From the NCBI RefSeq assembly GCF_024213375.1, contig NZ_JANAVJ010000011.1:81344-145343 (forward strand): 64,000 nucleotides of DNA, read 5' to 3'. The position numbers and the translations under genes were made by a program. How positions within the stretch are numbered: the first letter of the stretch is position 1; each line of letters begins with the position of its first letter. Source of the stretch: Paenibacillus sp. MZ04-78.2. GTDB taxonomy: Bacteria > Bacillota > Bacilli > Paenibacillales > NBRC-103111. Shown here one piece after another: positions 58,845 through 64,000 of the stretch. The notes below the pieces were generated by a model. That model ran no database searches. It saw only the letters and a program-made list of their open reading frames with translations, and was not told the DNA's origin.

Positions 58845-59816
58845 GTGGAAAGGGAATTGGCACTTGAGATCGTCCGGGTAACGGAGCTTGCGGCGCTGTC
58901 CGCGGCAAGGTGGATGGGCCGAGGCGAAAAGATTCAAGCCGACGGTGCGGCGACGACTGCCATGCGTGCCATGTTCGATTCCGTTTCCGTCCGCGGGACC
59001 GTCGTCATCGGAGAAGGAGAAATGGACGAAGCACCGATGCTGTATATCGGTGAACAAGTAGGCAACGGGCAAGGTCCTGAAGTGGACGTGGCCGTCGACC
59101 CGCTCGAAGGCACGGAATTGGTTGCCAAAGGATTGAACAATGCGCTGGCCGTCATCGCCATTGCCAACAAAGGCAATCTGCTTCACGCGCCGGATATGTA
59201 TATGGAAAAACTGGCTGTCGGACCTGCACTCGCCGGCAAGCTCAGCTTGACAGACCCGCTCGAAACGACGCTACAACGGGCCGCCGACATTTTGGATAAA
59301 CCGCTGAGCAATCTTACGATCATGATTCTTGACCGCGACAGGCACCGTAAGCAGATCGAGACCCTTCGCCGGGTCGGTGTACGGATCAAGTTTCTTAGCG
59401 ACGGCGATGTCGCAGGGGCTATGGCTCCCGCTTTATCCGAATCCGGCATTGACATGTATGTAGGCTCTGGCGGCGCACCAGAGGGCGTGCTGGCGGCCGC
59501 GGCGCTGCAATGTCTGGGTGGAGAGCTGCAAGGAAAGCTGCTGCCTTCCAATCAGGAAGAATACGACCGCTGCATCGCCATGGGACTTACCGACCCGCAC
59601 AAAGTTTTAACAATGGAAGATATGATCGGCCGGGATGACGTTATTTTCGCCGCAACGGGCATTACCCCCGGTGAATTTTTAAACGGCGTCCGCTATTTGC
59701 CTGACCTCCGGGCAGAGACGCATTCGATTGTCATGCGGGCAAAAACAAAAACGATCCGGTTCATTCAATCGATTCATTACTTGCCTAATAAAAATATTCT
59801 AAACGATATCGGATAA
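58845..59816 (+). CDS. glpX: fructose-1,6-bisphosphatase class II (GlpX)
   Basis: 323-residue lithium-sensitive phosphatase fold. GTVVIGEGEMDEAPMLYIGE, then DVAVDPLEGTELVAKGLNNA, holds the metal-binding acids; SGGAPEGVLAAAALQCLGG and DDVIFAATGITPGEFLNGV follow. Key gluconeogenic enzyme; its position opposite ccpN suggests control by CcpN, an inference. GTG start after AGGGGG. Confidence 0.95.
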   Translation: MERELALEIVRVTELAALSAARWMGRGEKIQADGAATTAMRAMFDSVSVRGTVVIGEGEMDEAPMLYIGEQVGNGQGPEVDVAVDPLEGTELVAKGLNNALAVIAIANKGNLLHAPDMYMEKLAVGPALAGKLSLTDPLETTLQRAADILDKPLSNLTIMILDRDRHRKQIETLRRVGVRIKFLSDGDVAGAMAPALSESGIDMYVGSGGAPEGVLAAAALQCLGGELQGKLLPSNQEEYDRCIAMGLTDPHKVLTMEDMIGRDDVIFAATGITPGEFLNGVRYLPDLRAETHSIVMRAKTKTIRFIQSIHYLPNKNILNDIG

Positions 59817-59893
59817 CCCGGGTATTGACCTATTTTCTTCCTGTGTTAAGATTACCATGAAGTAACTACTCGACACGGAAGAAGGTTTAAGCA

Positions 59894-60712
59894 ATGAGTA
59901 TTTTATTTTATACCGCTGTCGGGCTGATCGCTGCCACCTTCGGGAGCCTGGTCGGTCTCGGCGGCGGTATTATTATTGTACCCGCTCTCGTTTATTTAGG
60001 CCCTGTGTTCGTTGGAGAGACGATTTCGGTATCGACGGCGGTAGGCACTTCGCTGGCCGTCCTGATCTTCACGGCATTGTCTTCAACCCTTACCTTCGTT
60101 AAGCAGAAAAAAGTCGATTTCAAAAGCGGCTGGCTCTTGTTCATCACATGCGGTCCGGGAGCCATGCTCGGCTCGTATACTACCCAATTTGTCAACGCCA
60201 AATCGTTTCAACTCAGCTTCGGCCTCTTCATGCTGCTAATGGCCATATTGCTCATGCTGCGCGACTACTTGAAGCCGTTGAACGTGAAGTGGCATATTCA
60301 GCGCACGTATACGGACGGCAATGGAAATACATATCATTACGGTTACAGCGTACTGCCCGCCTTGATCATCGGACTATTGGTCGGATTCATTTCAGGTCTA
60401 TTCGGAATTGGCGGCGGCTCTCTATTCGTTCCGGCTATGGTGCTGCTTTTTCGGTATCCTCCCCATGTGGCGACAGCGACCTCGATGTTCGTAATTCTGC
60501 TGTCATCCCTTATGGGCAGCTTCACGCATTTTAGCTTAGGAGAAGTGAACCTGTGGATGGTGTTGGGCTTGGCACCCAGTGCCATTGTCGGAGGCTGGCT
60601 CGGCGCGAAAATCGCCAGTCGGCTGAGCGGCAAAAAGCTGCTTTGGGTATTGCGAATCACCTTTGTTATTGTATCTATCAAAATGATCTGGGAAGGCTTG
60701 GTCCTGACCTGA
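59894..60712 (+). CDS. TSUP (TauE/SafE) family transporter
   Basis: 272 residues, about eight membrane helices in two repeats, each opening with the family glycine motif (GSLVGLGGGIIIVPALVYLG near 20 and GFISGLFGIGGGSLFVPAMVLL near 165). Transports sulfite, sulfonates or small organic anions, usually outward; substrate not determinable. A cytoplasmic loop with YTDGNGNTYHYGY separates the halves. GAAGAAGGT before the ATG. Confidence 0.9.
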   Translation: MSILFYTAVGLIAATFGSLVGLGGGIIIVPALVYLGPVFVGETISVSTAVGTSLAVLIFTALSSTLTFVKQKKVDFKSGWLLFITCGPGAMLGSYTTQFVNAKSFQLSFGLFMLLMAILLMLRDYLKPLNVKWHIQRTYTDGNGNTYHYGYSVLPALIIGLLVGFISGLFGIGGGSLFVPAMVLLFRYPPHVATATSMFVILLSSLMGSFTHFSLGEVNLWMVLGLAPSAIVGGWLGAKIASRLSGKKLLWVLRITFVIVSIKMIWEGLVLT

Positions 60713-60832
60713 TTTCGTTAGCTTCATACTATTCTCCGCGCGATCGTAACATCATGTACATGAGCGGATAATTTATCTCTCCTTATCCCAAACTAAGGGA
60801 ACGCAACCTGTTGCCCAAAGGAGAACAAGCCC

Positions 60833-61894
60833 ATGAAAAAGCGGACGCCCGCGGCTTTTTTACTATTATCTATATATCGATTCAAAAGGCTGTCTTTGTC
60901 GAGTCTTATCTTCTGCTTAGCTCTAACCGCATGTACGCCTGCCGCAAATTCGCCGCAAGCTATGCCCCCGGGGAACGGGCCTACCGAAGCTGCGCCTCAG
61001 AACACGGCTAAAGCAATGGAGACGGGCACTGGCAGCCCGCTATCTCTGGCCGGGCCTCCGGCCCCTCCGACCGTGAGGCAGGTCCCGTCTCCTTCTGCGC
61101 CGCCTACTCCTGCACCGGCACCTGCTCCCACACCAGCCGTAGTTCCGCCAGCGGAGGCTAAGACGCGGAAGCAGCCCAAATCCAAACCGCACCCAGCCAA
61201 AGCGTCAAAAGAAACATCCGGGCAAAGCCAACGGCTCTCTTTATCCCAGCTTGTACGCAAATATCCGGAGCTACTGCTGCTGCGGGGGTCAGCCGCCTCC
61301 GGGCAAGTCGCCTTAACTTTTGACGATGCCCCCGACACGACATTTACGCCGCAGGTATTGGATGTTTTGAAAAAATATCAGGTTCGCGCCACGTTCTTCT
61401 TAGTCGGCGCCCAAGCCGAGAAGCATCCGGAAATGGTTAAGCGAATTGTTCGTGAAGGCCATGTAATCGGCAATCATTCATACAGCCACAAACTGTTTAC
61501 CAAACTATCCGACGATCTGTTCCAGTCGCAGGTGCTTCAAACGCAGCAGGCCTTAAAGCGGCTGATCGGATATCCCCCCCGCTTGCTGCGGCCGCCCTAT
61601 GGCGAGATTAGCGAAAGCCAACTGCTGTGGGCGTCGGAACACGGTTACCGCATTGTGAACTGGAATGTCGATTCACTTGATTGGAAGCAGCTTGGGCAAG
61701 AAAAAGTAATTTCGAACATTCTCACTAACGTCAAGCCGGGTTCCATCATTCTACAGCATTCCGGCGGCGGGCCGGGGCAAGACTTAAACGGCACCGTCCA
61801 AGCACTCCCGACCGTAATCCAGACTTTAAAATCCCGCAATCTGAAGATGGTTACCTTGCCTGAGCTTTTGCATGTATCCAAGCAATTGGATTGA
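60833..61894 (+). CDS. polysaccharide deacetylase family lipoprotein
   Basis: 353 residues. N-terminal lipoprotein signal with lipobox LTAC (Cys near 34), a Pro/Ala-rich spacer (about 40-130), then a NodB domain: TFDDAPD (motif 1, Ala for the usual Gly), HVIGNHSYSH (zinc HxxxH) and RPPYGE, ending in SIILQHSGG-type motif (GSIILQHSGGG). Surface-anchored enzyme removing acetyl groups from peptidoglycan or another polysaccharide. AAAGGAG precedes the ATG. Confidence 0.91.
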   Translation: MKKRTPAAFLLLSIYRFKRLSLSSLIFCLALTACTPAANSPQAMPPGNGPTEAAPQNTAKAMETGTGSPLSLAGPPAPPTVRQVPSPSAPPTPAPAPAPTPAVVPPAEAKTRKQPKSKPHPAKASKETSGQSQRLSLSQLVRKYPELLLLRGSAASGQVALTFDDAPDTTFTPQVLDVLKKYQVRATFFLVGAQAEKHPEMVKRIVREGHVIGNHSYSHKLFTKLSDDLFQSQVLQTQQALKRLIGYPPRLLRPPYGEISESQLLWASEHGYRIVNWNVDSLDWKQLGQEKVISNILTNVKPGSIILQHSGGGPGQDLNGTVQALPTVIQTLKSRNLKMVTLPELLHVSKQLD

Positions 61895-61928
61895 ATTATC
61901 GCCTTCAACAATCAGAACGTGTCAACCT

Positions 61929-61968
61929 AAAAAGGGACGCCCCTCGCACCGGTAGAAGGGCATCCCTT
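61929..61968. terminator. terminator between deacetylase and SGNH genes
   Basis: aagggacgccc with gggcatccctt, A/T-runs on both sides. Confidence 0.8.
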
Positions 61969-61996
61969 GGTTATTATTTGTATCAGCAACGTTGCT

Positions 61997-62623
61997 TTAG
62001 GCTTGCACAGCTTCCAGCCAAGCGTTGGCAATAAGCGCGTGACCTGCCGGGGAAGGATGTACGCCATCAGGTGCCCAATAGGCGGACGGTGCTTTGACAC
62101 TTGCCGCCGCGAACAACCCGTCTAACGGCACGTACAGCGTTTCAAATTCCCGTGCGAGCTCGCGAATGGCGTTAATTTTCGGGTCCAAATCCTCTCTCCA
62201 TCGTTTCCGGTCTTCTGGCACCGGCAGCACAAATGGTTCGACTAAAATTAGCTTTGCATCAAGCGTCTCCTTGGTACGAACAATCAGATCACGGTAACCT
62301 TCCGCAAACGCTTCCACCGAAGTCGGGTCGTTGCGATCATAACGCCGCCATGTATCGTTTATTCCGACATAGATCGAAACCCATGTCGGTTTCAAGTCGA
62401 GACAATCTTCCTGCCAGCGCTGCTGCAAATCCTTTACCCGGTTGCCACTGATTCCGCGGTTGATGAAATGGACTTGTTTCTCCGGATATTTGCTGGCGAA
62501 TAACGCAGAAGCGATGAGAGCGTAGCCCCGTCCTAAATCCGCCCCGTTCTCCCTGTTTCTTCCGCAATCCGTAATGCTATCTCCTTGAAACAAGACAACC
62601 GCTCCATCTTCGATCTTTATCAT
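61997..62623 (-). CDS. SGNH/GDSL-family hydrolase
   Basis: 208 residues with all four SGNH blocks: VLFQGDSITDCGR (nucleophile Ser), INRGISGNRV (Gly/Asn oxyanion hole), YVGINDTW (GxND) and APDGVHPSPAGH (Asp/His of the triad). Likely carbohydrate esterase or acylhydrolase in the cytoplasm (no signal peptide). Substrate unknown. Confidence 0.92.
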   Translation of the reverse strand: MIKIEDGAVVLFQGDSITDCGRNRENGADLGRGYALIASALFASKYPEKQVHFINRGISGNRVKDLQQRWQEDCLDLKPTWVSIYVGINDTWRRYDRNDPTSVEAFAEGYRDLIVRTKETLDAKLILVEPFVLPVPEDRKRWREDLDPKINAIRELAREFETLYVPLDGLFAAASVKAPSAYWAPDGVHPSPAGHALIANAWLEAVQA

Positions 62624-62773
62624 GACCCTGTTCCTCCAACATTAGGATATAGTGCTTCTTTTTGTACCATACTAAAAGTTGCCGGATTTGTATATCGCAA
62701 TGTGAAGAATCTATAAAAGATATTAAGGTTACATAAATATTTCCCCAGAGCATGAACAAGTTCCATACAAAGA

Positions 62774-62815
62774 AAATAAGCCTTAAAGATCAAAAAAGAT
62801 CTTTAAGGCTTATTT
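62774..62815 (-). terminator. terminator of the tRNA operon
   Basis: Perfect 18-bp stem aaataagccttaaagatc / gatctttaaggcttattt with an aaaaaa loop, a few nt past the last tRNA. Confidence 0.92.
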
Positions 62816-62816
62816 A

Positions 62817-62895
62817 TACCGATGAGAGGACTCGAACCTCCACCCTTTCGGACTCGATTTTGAGTCGAGCGCGTCTGCCATTCCGCCACATCGGC
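62817..62895 (-). tRNA. tRNA-Leu (CAA)
   Basis: Anticodon stem CTCGA/TCGAG, loop CTCAAAA gives anticodon CAA; T-arm GGAGGTTCGAGTCCTCT; acceptor GCCGATG/CATCGGT with discriminator A. No CCA encoded. Short variable arm. Confidence 0.93.
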
Positions 62896-62901
62896 AAGTG
62901 G

Positions 62902-62975
62902 CGTGCCCTAAGAGATTCGAACTCCTGACCTTTTGATTCGTAGTCAAACGCTCTATCCAGCTGAGCTAAGGGCAC
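62902..62975 (-). tRNA. tRNA-Arg (ACG)
   Basis: Loop CTACGAA in stem TTTGA/TCAAA; acceptor GTGCCC/GGGCAC; discriminator G. CCA not encoded. Confidence 0.95.
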
Positions 62976-62997
62976 ACATTTTAAATTGTTGGAGTGG

Positions 62998-63083
62998 TGC
63001 CGAAGACCAGACTTGAACTGGTACGGTAGTCACCTACCGCAGGATTTTAAGTCCTGTGCGTCTGCCGATTCCGCCACTCCGGC
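62998..63083 (-). tRNA. tRNA-Leu (TAA)
   Basis: Loop CTTAAAA in stem CAGGA/TCCTG; long variable arm (GCGGTAGGTGACTACCGT); acceptor GCCGGAG/CTTCGGC. Confidence 0.95.
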
Positions 63084-63096
63084 GAAGAAATAAAAT

Positions 63097-63170
63097 TGGA
63101 GGCGCCACCCAGATTCGAACTGGGGGTAAAGCTTTTGCAGAGCTCTGCCTTACCACTTGGCTATGGCGCC
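63097..63170 (-). tRNA. tRNA-Cys (GCA)
   Basis: Loop CTGCAAA; acceptor GGCGCC; discriminator T and encoded CCA. Confidence 0.95.
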
Positions 63171-63173
63171 ATA

Positions 63174-63248
63174 TGGAGCGGAAGACGGGATTCGAACCCG
63201 CGACCCTCGCCTTGGCAAGGCGATGCTCTACCCCTGAGCCACTTCCGC
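63174..63248 (-). tRNA. tRNA-Gly (GCC)
   Basis: Loop TTGCCAA in stem TCGCC/GGCGA; acceptor GCGGAAG/CTTCCGC; encoded CCA. Confidence 0.95.
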
Positions 63249-63255
63249 ATATAAA

Positions 63256-63327
63256 CTGGGGATCTAGGATTCGAACCTAGGCATGACGGAGTCAAAGTCC
63301 GTTGCCTTACCGCTTGGCTAATCCCCA
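63256..63327 (-). tRNA. tRNA-Gln (TTG)
   Basis: Loop CTTTGAC in stem ACGGA/TCCGT; acceptor TGGGGAT/ATCCCCA; no CCA. Confidence 0.95.
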
Positions 63328-63339
63328 ATACATGTGTTA

Positions 63340-63416
63340 TGGGGCGATCGAAGGGAATCGAACCCTCGAATGTCGGAGCCACAATCCGATGCGTTAACCA
63401 CTTCGCCACGACCGCC
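63340..63416 (-). tRNA. tRNA-His (GTG)
   Basis: Loop TTGTGGC in stem TCGGA/TCCGA; acceptor of 8 bp including the extra G-1 pair; encoded CCA. Confidence 0.95.
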
Positions 63417-63434
63417 ACAGTATGAATATATTTT

Positions 63435-63508
63435 TGGCAGGGGCAGCAGGAATTGAACCCACACTAACGGTTTTGGAGACCGCTGTTCTACCTTTAAACT
63501 ATGCCCCT
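63435..63508 (-). tRNA. tRNA-Trp (CCA)
   Basis: Loop CTCCAAA in stem GCGGT/ACCGT; acceptor AGGGGCA/TGCCCCT; discriminator G; encoded CCA. Confidence 0.95.
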
Positions 63509-63514
63509 ATGAAC

Positions 63515-63600
63515 TGGTGGAGGCTGATGGATTCGAACCACCGAACTCGTCAGAGAACAGATTTACAGTCTGCTGCGTTTGGCCACTTCGCTAAGCCTCC
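63515..63600 (-). tRNA. tRNA-Tyr (GTA)
   Basis: Loop CTGTAAA in stem CAGA/TCTG; long variable arm; acceptor GGAGGCT; encoded CCA. Confidence 0.95.
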
Positions 63601-63614
63601 ATATGAAACTGCAG

Positions 63615-63690
<76 letters not shown>

Positions 63691-63693
63691 GAA

Positions 63694-63769
<76 letters not shown>

Positions 63770-63810
63770 ATATTTCTTTATTGTATCTCATTTCATGCAA
63801 ATTGTAAATC

Positions 63811-63829
63811 ATGGCGGAGCCGACGGGAT
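63811..63829 (-). repeat. duplicated 3' tail of tRNA-Asp
   Basis: atggcggagccgacgggat is identical at 63811-63829 and 63924-63942, where the second copy is the real 3' end of tRNA-Asp. The first copy is not followed by a tRNA body. Confidence 0.85.
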
Positions 63830-63924
63830 ACTCTCCGTTTCACTCCGAGACTGCATAGTAACGCTATCGAAGCAATACTCCGACGAACCCAATGGGTTCT
63901 CATCCCTACAGGGAAGATAATTTA

Positions 63925-64000
63925 TGGCGGAGCCGACGGGATTCGAACCCGCGGTCTCCTGCGTGACAGGCAGGCATGTTAGGCCTCTACACCACGGCTC
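63925..64000 (-). tRNA. tRNA-Asp (GTC), cut by the window edge
   Basis: Loop CTGTCAC in stem CCTGC/GCAGG; acceptor (G)GAGCCG/CGGCTCC with encoded CCA; the first base lies just beyond 64000. Confidence 0.93.

Overview
The window comes from a GC-rich, endospore-forming Firmicute, most likely Paenibacillus or a close relative. The evidence is Bacillus-type gene neighbourhoods (lipA-yutD-lytH-yunB, sspI next to a ysgA-type methylase, ccpN-yqfL), spore genes (sspI, yunB, a YheC/D ATP-grasp protein, a YjcZ-type miniprotein), LiaFSR/PspA envelope-stress genes, strong AGGAGG ribosome binding sites with frequent GTG/TTG starts, and a long tRNA cluster in the usual Bacillus order. No complete insertion sequence, prophage or CRISPR array was seen.

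Layout. 0-9.9 kb: the end of an alpha-glucan phosphorylase gene, a PilZ protein, NAD kinase, yutD/lipA, nickel-pincer cofactor genes larB-larC (LarC is split, with its C-terminal half on the opposite strand), lytH and yunB. 10-13.3 kb: a Cd/Zn-type P-ATPase and its CadC/SmtB-like repressor. 13.3-15.1 kb: a YcdB/YcdC-like protein fused to the tail of a decayed ECF sigma-factor gene. 15.5-23.8 kb: an orphan peptide-binding lipoprotein, a FAD monooxygenase, and a peptide/D-amino-acid module (DmpA-type peptidase, M19 dipeptidase, D-amino-acid aminotransferase, divergent LysR regulator, M29 aminopeptidase). 23.9-29.5 kb: an accessory, mostly AT-richer stretch with a peptide quorum-sensing cassette of the RRNPP type, an orphan ABC ATPase, a UvrD-like helicase and a broken pentapeptide-repeat gene. 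29.6-36.7 kb: rRNA methylase, KtrA-type K+ channel subunit, sspI, a LacI regulator with an apparent AUC start codon, a 4'-phosphopantetheinyl transferase, a two-component system and a spore ATP-grasp protein. 36.9-47.2 kb: a second two-component system in an operon with a BcrC-like phosphatase, prfC, a Tat-exported phosphoesterase, zwf and small unknown genes. 47.4-52.2 kb: a seven-gene envelope-stress operon (TM protein, PspA, PspC, PspA, LiaF, LiaS, LiaR). 52.4-62.6 kb: an Eis-like acetyltransferase, molybdenum cofactor genes mobA-moaA-moeA, the gluconeogenic switch ccpN-yqfL opposite glpX, a TSUP transporter, a polysaccharide deacetylase and an SGNH hydrolase. 62.8-64 kb: twelve tRNA genes on the minus strand.

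The most notable item is at 23955-25303 (minus): a TPR regulator followed, with a 4-nt ATGA overlap, by a 41-codon gene for a secreted pro-peptide ending in LLHDNGVGG. It has the architecture of the Rap/PlcR/AimR family and looks closest to the Alo-type signalling systems described in Paenibacillus. All functional statements here come from reading the sequence and knowledge of families; no database search was run.
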